NCBI RefSeq assembly: GCF_964340395.1
Contig: NC_135558.1
Location: 11,225,001-11,289,000, forward strand
Source: Glandiceps talaboti
Taxonomy: Eukaryota; Hemichordata; Enteropneusta; Spengelidae
DNA: 64,000 nucleotides
Direction of reading: 5' to 3'
A model generated the notes under the pieces. It had not been told where the DNA came from. It ran no database searches and saw only the letters and a list, made by a program, of their open reading frames with translations. Position numbers and translations under genes: made by a program. This document shows positions 20,945 to 31,810 of the stretch, in pieces (position 1 is the stretch's first letter; each line of letters starts with the position of its first letter).

Positions 20945-21709
20945 GTTTGTATTCAAGAATGTATAGAATGCTCACATTTTGTATTCATGGATGACACCAC
21001 TCTATCTGAGTGTTTCAATCGAAGTTCGTCCTATTCTGCTATGCAGTTACAATTAGACAGGGTGAACAACTGGTCACATATTAATAACATGAAATTAAAC
21101 CCCAAGAAATGTAAAGAAATGGTTATGTGTTTCGCAAAAAGTGTTACTGATCCCCAGCCCCTCATGCTCGATGGTATTTCCTTGTCATCAGTTGAAAATT
21201 TTAAATGCCTTGGAATCACTATTAATAATCAGTTAAAGTGGGAAAACCACGTTAATGAAATTGTTACCAAAGCTTCCATGAGATTACATATTCTACGGAT
21301 ATTATGTCGGTTCGGTGCTAGCGTAGAAGACCTCAAGCTCATTTATGTATCCTTAGTTCGTTCAACTCTTGAATGTGTTGTGTGGCAGGGGGGTCTAACA
21401 GAAAAGTTAAAGACGCAAATTGAGCGTATTCAGAAACGGGCCTTGCGGATAATATATCCTTTTTACAGTTACAATGAATCACTGTCCTTGTTGAATCTCG
21501 ATTCACTTGAATCTAGGCGGAAACAAATCTGTCAAAAATTTGCTAAGGATGTAATTCAGTCCAACCACAAACTCAACTATCACATCCCAACTCCAAGTAA
21601 TCATAACTATGCAACCAGAAATCGTAACCGTGTGAATTTTTCATTTCGCACAAAACGCAAAGAATGTAGTCCGATAGTGTACTGTGTAAATTTGTTTCGC
21701 AATAGGTAA
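20945..21709 (+). pseudogene. Non-LTR retrotransposon reverse transcriptase, C-terminal half
   Basis: About 255 codons starting just before the catalytic motif FMDDTTL (20987-21007), followed by NNMKLNPKKCKEMV, FKCLGITINNQLKWENHV, RIQKRALRIIYP and a basic C-terminus ending FRNR. It has no start of its own; the first codons derive from the tandem repeat. It supplies the part missing from the minus-strand frame at 17248-18087. Followed by a 3' untranslated region that ends in GGGATTAATAAACCATT and an (ATT)n tail to about 22030, so the 3' end of the element is intact. Confidence 0.85.
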
Positions 21710-21989
21710 AGTGTTTACTACATGCTTTTCCTTGCGTTCTCGTGTTTTGTGTATTTCATCTGTAAATTGTGTTTTGGAGTTCTGTGTCAATTTTATGCTA
21801 TTGTGGTTTTACCATGTGAGAGATTCCTTTTTAAATTGGTTTTGTGTATTTCTGTAATTTGTGTTTTGGGTTCTGTGTAAATTTTTATGCTGTTGTGGTT
21901 TTACCTTGTAGAGATTCCTTTTTAAATTTGATTCAATTGTATATGTGTTTTTTTTGTAACTCAGTGTAATTTGGCCTTTTGGCCACAAT

Positions 21990-22030
21990 GGCTGGGATTA
22001 ATAAACCATTATTATTATTATTATTATTAT
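21990..22030 (+). repeat. Retrotransposon 3' terminus with (ATT)n tail
   Basis: GGCTGGGATTAATAAACC followed by eight or so ATT units: the simple-repeat tail expected of a CR1/L2-type element, and the end of the fragment at 20945-21709. Confidence 0.75.
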
Positions 22031-22364
22031 ACTTCAATAGAACAGATAAGCCAATCATTGAGGAACATGTTTGGTATGGTAATATCACAACTAAACTTTG
22101 TGGTACCTACATTGGCTGTCATTGTTACATGAAATAGATTGCACTAATCCTGGTATATGTTACAAGGACATAGTCAAGATCAACCTAGTAAATAGTCCAA
22201 GCTAGAAGTAGACAAAAAGAAGAGATTGAATTTTGTGTTACAAACCACCAAATATGTACAGAAGCTTGATAATGTTCTTTCCTGGAGAAGATTTATGAAG
22301 TGAGTTGAAAAACAGACTGTCCTTTTGTAAATGTATCCATATGGGACTGTTGTGATCACAGCAA

Positions 22365-25300
22365 CTTAAATTTTATATTGAAGGTTTATTTCTGCTATCT
22401 CAATAGTGAGAAGGTCATCGACTTCCTCATACAATTCAATGTGTTTTTCTTTTTTCGCCTATTTTGTTTCAACAAGTTTCTTGTTTACTTCTAATCTGTA
22501 TTCATCAATAGCAGTTAGATCATGAGGGTTGTCGACTTCCGGATGTAAATCCATCTATACACTTGTGGGACAGTCACAGAGAGCCTGATAGCTATAAAAA
22601 CAAAACAAAAGAAAAACATTTGTATGGATCATAATAAAATATAACCATGCATACACAGCAGATAAAATTAACTAGAATAAATTTATAGAAATAACTAAGA
22701 TGATACACATTACAAAATGACATTACTCAAAGTAAAATTCTGTTAACTTTGTCTTTGGAACTCGGGCAAATCTGGTAACATAATGTGCTGGGTATGATGG
22801 TTATCAGAGTACTATCAACCATATCTGTTGTTGTTGTTGTTGTTGTTACTACTATTAAAATTATCACATCTTGGATTACATTTTGTTTTATGGCCTGGTT
22901 TCAAGTGCATGTTTACTATGTCAGATCATAAGCAAGTGACACAAAGTAATAATAAGATATTGCAGTACGTGATATCGGAAATATGTCTCACATACCCTCT
23001 TACACTAGTCTCAATTTTGATATCTCCTGGCTCGATTTGCTTTGGCTCTGTGGATGGTGCTAGTAAGACTGACGATGATGCTGTCGGACGAAAAAAAATT
23101 CATTAGTACTCTATAGACCAATATTGAAAGCAGCTGGCAAAAATTGACACAATAATTTATCTGTAACAGTTACATTGTCATTACCTACCAAGTGTCAACA
23201 TATGATTACATTTACGATTGTAAATGCTTTGCATACGATGTACGTCTAGTCTACGTCTACTCTACGCGTCTAAGGGACCAGTCAGTTTCTTCGGCCTGGG
23301 GGGGGGGGGGGGCGGTGGATTGGTAGGGGGGGGGGGGGTCACCCTGTTTTTGAAATTGGCAGTGGGGGGGGGGGTCATGCTGTTTTGAAAATTGGGGATA
23401 GGGGGGGTCATTGTGTTTTAAATTGTGATGGAAGAAAAAAATCCTTTCTACAATGGCACATAGCCTTGTCTGAAATGTGGTACATGTCAATATTTGTTCT
23501 TGTCCCTGTTTCTTACATGAATTCTTTAATATTACTTATTAGTTCAAACATAACTATACATATACATATACATGTATTACCTAGCTACCACACTAGTTAC
23601 AGAACATGTTATGTAAATGCTTGGCTGTTTCACAATCAATGCTTCACTTATATTGCAGTTTGGGGCAAAAGTGAACTTGTGACTTGAAGGTTTCGTAATG
23701 GCAATTTTCATAGATAGTTTATAAATGAAGTTAATCTAAATTGTTCTACTCGTCATGTTATTGACACTACAAATCACCACATCTCATCAGATTCCAGTTT
23801 CTATTATACACTAGGTATGACCACCTAAAGTTCTCTAACATACCGGTGACTTTATTATACATATATTAATGCCCCTATACTAATGTTACATGTCTATTTA
23901 TGTGATATAGGAAACTCATTTAAAACGTACATTTAGGTTAGCTTTTCGAAGCTTGGAAATATTACCTCAAAGGTTATGAATAACCTAAACATTGCCTTAG
24001 TATCTCAAGCAAAAAACTCCATATCTGCCAGGGGGAAAACCCCAAGGACTTCCTCACCCCCAGAGGTCACTCATGCATTCAACCAACAATCAGATGCACC
24101 AACAACCTTTTTACTGTCATAATGGTATTAAACTTTTCTTAAATATTTTCACCCTATTCTAATTTGAGATGATATTGTCTTTTCAAGATGTGAAATGTTT
24201 GCCAAGATAGTCTAAAATTGCCTTAATCTCCAAATCTCCCCTACCAATGATACTACCATTAGATGTGCTGACCTACATGTATATAATGATGCCATTTAAC
24301 TTTTTAAGAACATATTTCAACCCTAAGTGTAAGTTATAAAGAATAGTTTCTGATACTTGCTGTCTTGTAAAGCATGGATTAAGTTATTGCTTGAAGGGTC
24401 TAAATAGCGTAAATATTGGCTATAAGAGTAAAAATCCTAGAGGGAGACCTCTCAGACCCCCCGCATGAGGTGAACATATCCCAGTCTCAAGCTCTTCCCC
24501 TCTTACTGTCAAGATGCTATCAAAGTATATTTCAAAAGTATTTCAACCCTATGTAGTTGTTTTTTTACATGTTGGTGTTGTCTTGTAAGGCTTGGAAATT
24601 ATTGTCTGAAAGGGTCTGAATAGTCTCAAAATTGACTTTTCAGAGTTAAAAACCTCCTGGGCTTCTAGGAGGAGACCCCCCAGGACCCCCCATGACAGCT
24701 GTACATATTCCCTTCTCAAGCTTTCCCCCTACCTTTCACTGTCAAGATGCTATTAAACTCCTTTTCAAATATATTTACCCTGTGTAGTCAATAATTATAA
24801 TTATGATAGTGCTAACCCGGGATCTTATAAAGTAGATGCAAGACAGTCAAGCAGTCCACACTGAGTCACGATCAAAAAATACCTGTCACTCATGCGAATA
24901 TCATATATGGGGGGGGGGGGGGGTCATCATGTTTTAGAATTAAGTGATAGGGGGGGTCAGCCTGTTTTGGGTTTTACAGATAGGGGGGGGGGGGGTCAGT
25001 GACTTTTGTCGGCCCGATTTAAGAATCCACCCCCCCCCCCCCCCCAGGCTGGAGAAACTGACCGGTCCCTAATCCATTTACTCACGCATAAGCTTATATC
25101 CGACGATCGATCGACAATGACCACACAACACAACGAAGCTTTCATCCACATATCACGCATGTAAATAAGGCTTACGTTACCGTGATTACGTTTTCCAGAA
25201 ATTCGTTTTAGAACTCAGATAGCTATTCCCTCACCAAAACAAATCTACTCCAAGAAAGTCAACAGGCGCTAGGCTGACAGTGACAAACAACGTGTCACAC

Positions 25301-25624
25301 ATAGTACACAGTGTTGAATACGTGGACACTCTCGCTCTGATCACCGAGAATTTACACTGCTCCCGAAAAAAACGCGCCCCATCGCGCCCCATTGTCTGAC
25401 AAAATTATGACCCCTCGTTGTAAAGCTTGGAAAATCCTCTTTCAGACTGACTACAGCGATATATGCAAAGGAAAACCTCTAAAAAGACATTTAGTCTTAC
25501 ATATGTACCCATGAACTTAGCACGGACTTTTGAGCAAAATCTGACCTCGCTGCCAGACAGATCAATAGGTCAAAAAGGGATGATAACTCGTACGAGCTCG
25601 TACTTACCGCTTTCAGCAGTTGCC
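22365..25624 (-). CDS. Candidate small three-exon gene, unrecognised
   Basis: ATG GCA ACT GCT GAA AGC G at 25624-25606 is followed by a consensus GTAAGT donor. A second segment on the same strand from 23081 down to about 22996, after a CAG acceptor, continues in phase (ASSSVLLAPSTEPKQIE..). Its donor is either GTAAGA after ETS or GTATGT 8 bases further. A third segment near 22593-22470 follows a pyrimidine-rich TATAG. With the GTATGT donor the product ends YQALCDCPTSV at a TAG after 47 residues; an in-frame 31-codon stretch (MDLHPEVDNPHDLTAID..) follows that TAG. With an alternative TATAG acceptor this stretch would be joined instead. AATAAA on this strand lies at 22390-22385. Intron 1 holds the 1.8-kb inverted-repeat element. 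Function unknown; existence moderately supported. Confidence 0.38.
23272..25070. mobile_element. 1.8-kb element with G-run inverted terminal repeats
   Basis: Left end AGGGACCAGTCAGTTTCTTC, then GGCCTGGGGG.. and GGTGGATT; right end AATCCACCC..CCCAGGCTGG, then AGAAACTGACCGGTCCCT. These are inverted repeats of about 50 bases with long G/C runs. Inside each end are several direct units of GGGGGGGTCA followed a few bases on by TGTTTT. No transposase frame is seen, so it would be a non-autonomous DNA element; the middle contains loosely repeated CCCCAGGACCCCCC-like paragraphs. Confidence 0.7.
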
Positions 25625-25811
25625 ATCTTTCTTCGTACGTCGTATAGTGGCACGTGTGGCATGTTTACATCCGAAAACTACCGAATCTTTTAAACAAAGG
25701 GCGAAACTTCTGCCGACAAGTTCCGAAGACTTGGGGAAGAATGGCGGTGAGCCGTGCTCATGAATATTCATGATATTTCGTGACAGTGAACTGTCCATCC
25801 CGATGACATGA

Positions 25812-25975
25812 TCAGTAACTTCGCCACGCCGTTTTTCCCCATTATCTTTAGTGACAATAGTGTATGATTGTAACATGAGTCACGGGCCATTTCCATGTCG
25901 TACGATAACATTTTTTTAGTGCCTTTCACATGTGCAAAGAAAATTATACTATTGACGGAGAGAGAGAGAGAGAGT
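25812..25975 (+). repeat. Left direct repeat flanking the copy-3 block
   Basis: Closely matches 29846-30000: GTAACTTCGC, TCGTACGATAACATTTTT, GTGCCTTTCAC, TGCAAAGAAAATTATACTAT, GACGGAGAGAGAG. Both copies then run into GA and GT/ATGT microsatellites. Confidence 0.8.
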
Positions 25976-26157
25976 GTGTATGTATGTATGTATGTATGTA
26001 TGTATGTATGTATGTATGTATGTATGTATGTATGTATGTATGTATGTATGTATGTATGTATGTATGTATGTATGTATGTATGTGTGTGTGTGTGTTTGTG
26101 TGTGTGTGACCGTGTGTGTGTGTCTGTCTGTCTGTATGTCTGTCTGTGTGTGACCGT

Positions 26158-26200
<43 letters not shown>
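25968..26200. repeat. Compound (GA)n (ATGT)n (GT)n microsatellite
   Basis: GA, then about 100 bases of ATGT, then interrupted TG/TCTG tracts. Frames translating as MYVC or THTY are compositional. Confidence 0.95.
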
Positions 26201-26261
26201 TGAATGGCAAAGTCAAAAACTGCTTGACTAATTGCTTTGGTATTTGTGGAGACATTACTAA

Positions 26262-26545
26262 ATAATAACATAGTGTTAGCACATACAATAATAGTAACTG
26301 TACATAATAAACTATTTAATGCACATAATAACATAATGTTAGCACATACAATAATAGTAACTGTACATAATAAATTATTAAATGCACATAATAACATAGT
26401 GTTTGCACATACGATAATAGTAACTGTACATAGAATAATACAGTATGCACATAATAACTTAATGTAAGTACATAATAAACTATTGAATGCACATAATGAC
26501 ATAGTGTTTGCACATACAATAATAGTAATTGCACACAGTTTTTGC
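26262..26545. repeat. ~60-bp tandem repeat, about five copies
   Basis: Units contain GCACATAATAACATAGTG, TAGCACATACAATAATAGTA and CTGTACATAATAAA. Sits immediately left of the duplicated LAP1 block. Confidence 0.8.
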
Positions 26546-26747
26546 TTTCCATAGTAATCAGTCTATTTTTTGTCGTTTTTATTAAGAACTTTAAGCTATC
26601 TCATTAATTATCCCTGGGAGTGGAGTAAAGACTCAACGAGCATATTCATTTACATTTCCGGGTTCATGACACTGCGACACTGCAGTTGTGTTGCATGTCA
26701 TTGCTCTTGCTACCGGCTTTGGTCATTTAAACTGTTATCACATCGTC

Positions 26748-28595
26748 ATGTCTGCAGTTAATCAACAGACTTCAACTCTACAAGGTCATCAAGATGAAAC
26801 GGGGAAGACACAAATTGTCGAAAATACTGACAGGAGAGCAGAGACAGGTGGCGACAGTCAAGCCGACTCTGATCAAGAAAAACAGAATCCTGAATCTAAG
26901 CCTAAATCTTTTAGGTCACCTTTGCACCCTGATAGAATGAAAGCAGCCGACCATGATGCCAATAACAAGCAACAGACAGGTGCCAGTATAAGCAGTAATG
27001 GAGGACAAGTTCCCGACGCTTTTAAGAATCAAACTGGGAGTGATGTAGCGACGACCAGGGAACCTGCGAATTCAGGTGAAAATGAAAGTGAAACTAGCAA
27101 CGATAAAAGTGAAAACCCAAACAAAAGAGAAACAAAAGTGACAAGTCATATCGGAAACGATTCGATTAAGGGGACACAACAAGACAAACGTCAAACATCT
27201 AAGTCTGACGAACAAAATATAGAACACTTCGCTGATGGTGGTGGTGATGGTGATGGTGATGGTGTTGGTGATGGTGATGGTGATGGTGGTGGTGGTGGTG
27301 TTGGTGTTGGTGGTGGTGATGGTGGTGTTGGTGGTGGTTATGGTGATGGTGTTAGTGGTGGTGATGGTGATGGTGTTGCTGTTGGTGATGGTGATGGTGT
27401 TAGTGGTGGTGATGGTGATGGTGTTGCTGATGGTGATGGTGGTGGTGTTGGTGGTGGTGTTGGTGTTGGTGGTGATGGTGATGGTGTTGGTGGTGATGGT
27501 GATGGTGGTGGTGTTGGTGATGGCGATGGTGATGGTGATGGTGATGGTGATAAAGGTGTTTCAGGCGCCGCAAACAAAGTAGCTAGCCCATCAGCTATCG
27601 AGACTGCAGTAGATGACACTACGATAATTCCAGACACCAGCCAGAGCACGGGAATGTCAGATAGCCAGTCAGAAATTCAAATGACAGAAGTTAGAAAGGC
27701 CACTGAAGTGAGACAACGACCCAAAGGAAGCCAACAGGGTGAGTCGGAAGACAGAAAGTCAGAAGTCATGGACAAACCACAGGAAGATAAATCTGATGGA
27801 CGACTTTTCCCTCTAAACTTGGGTGTTAATTTCTACGTCTCTGTAATAATGACCATATTATTCATATTCTTCGTTGGCATATTGTATTTGAAAATGTTTG
27901 CGAATCCACCAGAGCCCGAACCTCAGACTGAAAATCATGACACGACTACACCTTTGGATGGAAATTCACATTTGATTGACATGGTAGATAACAATATCAA
28001 AACACTGAAAGATAAATACAATGGTCAAAGTCCGCGATTTTGGTCGATTATCCATTCATCGCTACATTCAGTCGTTTCTGTCTCTTCACCAAGTCAACCA
28101 GCTGTTATCATGATCGCCGGTCTAGCTGTGGCTGGCACTACAGATAACATTGCTAGAGATGTTGCTAACAGTTTTCCGCTGGCAACTGAACCAACTGTTG
28201 AAATCAGGAGTGAGGCTTTAGCGACGTTATCGCCGGACAATGCTAAGGAAGAATTGGATACATTGCTTGAATCTGCTCTTGGTGGGGAAAGCAAAACAGT
28301 AGTTGTCTCTCACATTGAAACCTTACCACCCGAAGCCTTGTTGATTTTCTACAAGTACTGTGATAATGAGAATGCTCCGTTTAAACAGTCTGTAATCGTT
28401 TTGACAGTCGGTTTACCGAGTGACTTTGACGATAGTATCACAGAGAAAGAAGAAGGTAGCATAGAAAAATTCCTCAGTGAAAGTTGGGAAAGAAAATCTC
28501 CAGATGATATCGGTATCGATCAAATTGGCGCTCTTTTCAGTAGAATAGCTAACTCCGTTGTCATAGTAAAACCTGTCAACAGGCAAGATGATTGA
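26748..28595 (+). CDS. TOR1AIP-like: LAP1/LULL1-type torsin activator, copy 3, with Gly-Asp repeat
   Basis: Intronless, 615 residues from MSAVNQQTSTLQ (an in-frame ATG at 26688 is judged leader, as in copy 2). N-terminal nucleoplasmic/cytosolic region includes an extra ~160 residues absent from copy 2, of which about 105 (27232-27550) are a low-complexity Gly-Asp-Val repeat encoded by GGTGAT and GGTGTT hexamers. Then the linker SPSAIETA..SQSEIQMTE, membrane segment FYVSVIMTILFIFFVGI, and luminal domain with QPAVIMIAGL and LIFYKYCDNENAPFK. LFSRIANS keeps Arg599 (AGA at 28542-28544), the equivalent of human LAP1 R563, so this copy should be activation-competent. It ends VNRQDD. Poly(A) signal AATAAA at 29275-29280 is preserved. 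Apart from the repeat it is nearly identical to copy 2, indicating recent duplication or gene conversion. Confidence 0.85.
   Translation: MSAVNQQTSTLQGHQDETGKTQIVENTDRRAETGGDSQADSDQEKQNPESKPKSFRSPLHPDRMKAADHDANNKQQTGASISSNGGQVPDAFKNQTGSDVATTREPANSGENESETSNDKSENPNKRETKVTSHIGNDSIKGTQQDKRQTSKSDEQNIEHFADGGGDGDGDGVGDGDGDGGGGGVGVGGGDGGVGGGYGDGVSGGDGDGVAVGDGDGVSGGDGDGVADGDGGGVGGGVGVGGDGDGVGGDGDGGGVGDGDGDGDGDGDKGVSGAANKVASPSAIETAVDDTTIIPDTSQSTGMSDSQSEIQMTEVRKATEVRQRPKGSQQGESEDRKSEVMDKPQEDKSDGRLFPLNLGVNFYVSVIMTILFIFFVGILYLKMFANPPEPEPQTENHDTTTPLDGNSHLIDMVDNNIKTLKDKYNGQSPRFWSIIHSSLHSVVSVSSPSQPAVIMIAGLAVAGTTDNIARDVANSFPLATEPTVEIRSEALATLSPDNAKEELDTLLESALGGESKTVVVSHIETLPPEALLIFYKYCDNENAPFKQSVIVLTVGLPSDFDDSITEKEEGSIEKFLSESWERKSPDDIGIDQIGALFSRIANSVVIVKPVNRQDD
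27232..27550 (+). repeat. Coding GGTGAT/GGTGTT hexanucleotide repeat
   Basis: In-frame low-complexity tract in LAP1 copy 3 encoding Gly-Asp and Gly-Val dipeptides. Other frames are open as well because the unit lacks stops. Likely length-variable. Confidence 0.95.
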
Positions 28596-28782
28596 CGAAT
28601 CGTTGCTATGGTCAATCAACCGAAGATGATTGACATCTCTAACATTTTTTGACAATTATAGTGCAATACGCATGTCACGGCAGCTTTTTTGAGACAATAT
28701 GCGCACGCATGTCGCCAAAAGAACTATTGGTTAAATTTTAGTAAACCGATTGTTCCTAGCATAAATTTACAAATTTGTTTAT

Positions 28783-29105
28783 AATTATTATTATTTATGG
28801 TTTATTCATATTGTACATAGCAGCCTACTGGCTGAATTGTGACAATATTACAATTGATAATTGTAGATAATTTAAAATGGGAAATATAATTGATATATTA
28901 AAATATTAAGTCATATTATTATCCTGTGACCACTTGTCAAATCGTTGCAGTTCTGCTTGCATGTTGTTGCGGCAATTGACTGATGTATTTTCGACCAATG
29001 TCAGGTCATCGACATATTTCAGGGCAAGCTTGCCCCTCTCTGTGGTCTCAGCTGCATCATTGATCATACAGAGGAAAGTGGCTGGTCCTGCATCTCGCAT
29101 TCATT
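28783..29105 (-). mobile_element. Truncated non-LTR retroelement insertion
   Basis: Interrupts homology between copies 2 and 3. On the minus strand it encodes about 64 codons of reverse transcriptase round the catalytic motif (LALKYVDDLTLVEN, then DKWSQDNNM). It then skips straight to a 3' end, AATAAACCATAAATAATAAT. It is thus 5'-truncated and internally deleted. It sits in the 3' region of LAP1 copy 3, upstream of the AATAAA. Confidence 0.8.
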
Positions 29106-29274
29106 GTGTCTTGTTGATGCCTCTTTTCGCAATGAATATTTAATTTCAAAGGTTCGTGTATGAATTAAAATATTGGAAGTAATGTATTATAATGTAATGA
29201 TTATACTATAATATATTGATATGTATTTTGACGAATTTTAATACCCTGCAACGAGATTGTCAAAACAATGAAAT

Positions 29275-29280
29275 AATAAA
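29275..29280 (+). terminator. Poly(A) signal of LAP1 copy 3
   Basis: AATAAA in the conserved 3' block. The homologous hexamer after copy 2 is ACTAAA (15692-15697). Confidence 0.55.
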
Positions 29281-29436
29281 CCCGCGAAAAAACATCAGTG
29301 CGTTTGCTTGAATGAAGTGAGCCAAGGAAAGACTTCGTGCAAAAGACAAAATTAGTAAAATCAACAACACAGCTGATACAAAAACAACAGCGAGTGCTTC
29401 CTTATGTCGGATCACCCAATGCTTTCATCAGTTTTA

Positions 29437-29768
29437 ACAGTCCGACTCGGTAATGTGTACATAGTCTTCGATGAGTAAACAGTATAGTCATGGGATCCGA
29501 TGCCCGTGTCGTGGCTATACATTGCATGTCTAGTCCTTGCATGGTTACCATAAACAAGCAAACAAACGCATCGGTTGTTTTTTTTTTCGCTGGTTGTAAT
29601 GTCTAAAGTTGTGACATTGTCTGCTTGTTTGATTAACAAACCATTGAAATTAAAGGGTCCATAGGTCTGTTGTAATAAGTCAAAGCTAGTGTTTATCATT
29701 GGTTAGTGTTGTGTGCAGACTGCGTGATTACAATTTGTGTCTGCTTGACAGATCCGTAACTTCTTAGT
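29437..29768 (-). repeat. Inverted duplicate of 19563-19905
   Basis: Reverse-complement match to the segment at 19563-19905, located just right of the copy-3 block. Confidence 0.75.
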
Positions 29769-29845
29769 CTGTAAGGGGCGCCCTCACACATCGGCCAACC
29801 CCTCCCACGTCGGTGAGTCGGAACGTCACGACGTATCTTACAGTC

Positions 29846-29846
<1 letters not shown>
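29765..29846. mobile_element. Short inverted-repeat MITE, copy B
   Basis: Starts AGTCTGTAAG and ends CTTACAGTCT, with GCCCTCACACATC and CCAACCCCTCCCAC shared with copy A at 8201-8308. Flanks GTAACTTCTT and AGTAACTTCG suggest a target-site duplication round GTAACTTC. Confidence 0.7.
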
Positions 29847-30110
<264 letters not shown>

Positions 30111-30376
30111 TTGTATTGGGCACATACACTAAAAAAACTTATTGTAAATGAAATAAAGCGGACAATCTATGTACTGCCCGCGCCACGCTTGAAGAAGTTT
30201 TATTCTAACCACTTACCAAATATAACCGATGTAGAGGTCAATTATTTGTTTACTGGTACCTTTTTTTTCCTGTGTGAACTTTTTTTGTAATACTCGCAAT
30301 AGTATACATATTCCCAATAAACGACACTACAACCAAAACGAATTGAACCCGGTCTTTACTGGCCTGAGGGAAATTC

Positions 30377-30628
30377 ATGTTGAACTCCAAAACACCCCCT
30401 CGGCCAGTTAAAATTAATCGACCCCTTAAACTAGACCGAGAGACCAACCCAGGGCCTATCCCCCTAGCTGCCCCATACAAGCTTGAATACATTTATAGAA
30501 ATCATGTGTTCTCTATTGTACAGCCTGTGGAGTCCTCTACATTCTTGCTCGATATCGGAGTCCAGATTCCGGCCGGGGTCCAGATAGTTGTCATAGTTAT
30601 CATAAATACTAGTAATCTGTCTTGCTAA
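30377..30628 (+). pseudogene. Possible retroelement ORF remnant with 2A-like motif
   Basis: 84-codon frame containing LDRETNPGP at 30431-30457. This fits the D-x-E-x-N-P-G-P core of 2A-like ribosome-skipping sequences, which are known near the N-termini of some invertebrate non-LTR retrotransposon ORFs. The usual Val/Ile after the Asp is Arg here, so activity is doubtful. No other domain recognised; surroundings are retroelement debris. Confidence 0.35.
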
Positions 30629-30924
30629 ATGTCATTGTATGTGTTTTTTGAGCTACAATAGACAACTTACTTTAGGTCGCTTATTATTGTAAGAGAACTA
30701 GAAATATCCACCATTTTAAATACTTTCAAAGGAGATTTATGACTAGCGATTCAATTTCTAAGAGGGTCAACGTCATAGACCAACTGTTTAGTCCTTCTAA
30801 GTTCTGTACAATACTGATAAGCCTTGGAGGGAATTCCCCGATTTTTTACCAACGCATGACCTTGTTCCAAATAAAAGTAATCACATATCAGAATATCTTG
30901 ATTAATTGTTGCTGCGTACCGCGC

Positions 30925-31021
30925 GTGAGTGTGAGTGTGAGTGTGTATGTATGTATGTATGTATGTATGTATGTATGTATGTATGTATGTATGTATGTAT
31001 GTATGTATGTATGTATGTATG

Positions 31022-31060
<39 letters not shown>

Positions 31061-31245
31061 ATGTATGTATGTATGTATGTATGTGTGTGTGTATGTATGT
31101 ATGTATGTATGTATACTATGTATGTATGTATGTATGTATGTATGTATGTATGTATGTATGTATGTATGTATGTATGTATGTATGTATGTATGTATGTATG
31201 TATGTATGTATGTATGTAGGTATGTATGTAGGTATGTAGGTATGC
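30925..31245. repeat. (ATGT)n array with GT interruptions
   Basis: About 320 bases of tetranucleotide repeat. All long frames across it are compositional. The spacer to the next array (31246-31760) holds no recognisable gene. Confidence 0.95.
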
Positions 31246-31760
31246 ATATTGTGTATGACAATGCCTCTTTGCTTCTGTATACAATATGTGTTTATGCCTT
31301 TCAAGACTTTGTACTTGAGGGGCCCATATGGACACAGACACAATTGAAATCCGAACAGATGTAATATAGATTGATCGACCAGGGATTTACATAGAGTAAT
31401 ACAATCTACTATCACACATTTCCAGTCCACAGAACTGAAATAAATGTTTATGGTTAATTCTGCAAATTGTACACCCCTGGATGTACTGCCCATAATTATA
31501 ACAATATAATGCAGTAAATTAAACTGTATCGTTAAAACATTATTGACCTTTGAACTACAGTAAATCTAAAAACTGTCATGATCAGCTGTGTGGCATGTTG
31601 TATATTTCCTATGATGAAAATATACAACTTGATATAATACGGTACAACCAACATAAAACAAATGTTTAGTTCCGCTTACATTTAGCTTTGATTAATAAGC
31701 TGTGGCGGAGTTGAGTTGTTTATTTCTATTCGGGTGAGGAGAAGAGATCGTGAAATACTT

Positions 31761-31763
31761 ATG

Positions 31764-31810
<47 letters not shown>

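Larger units (their letters stand above)
26553..29300 (+). repeat. Segmental duplication, block containing LAP1 copy 3
   Basis: Partner of 13741-15715. Homology begins at TAATCAGTCT and ends near AACCCGCGAAAAAACATCAG, interrupted by the retroelement insertion at 28783-29105. Confidence 0.85.

Noticed and set aside
29412-29699. 95-codon minus-strand frame
   Set aside because: Lies in the inverted duplicate of 19563-19905, where the corresponding frames differ and are interrupted; no domain recognised.
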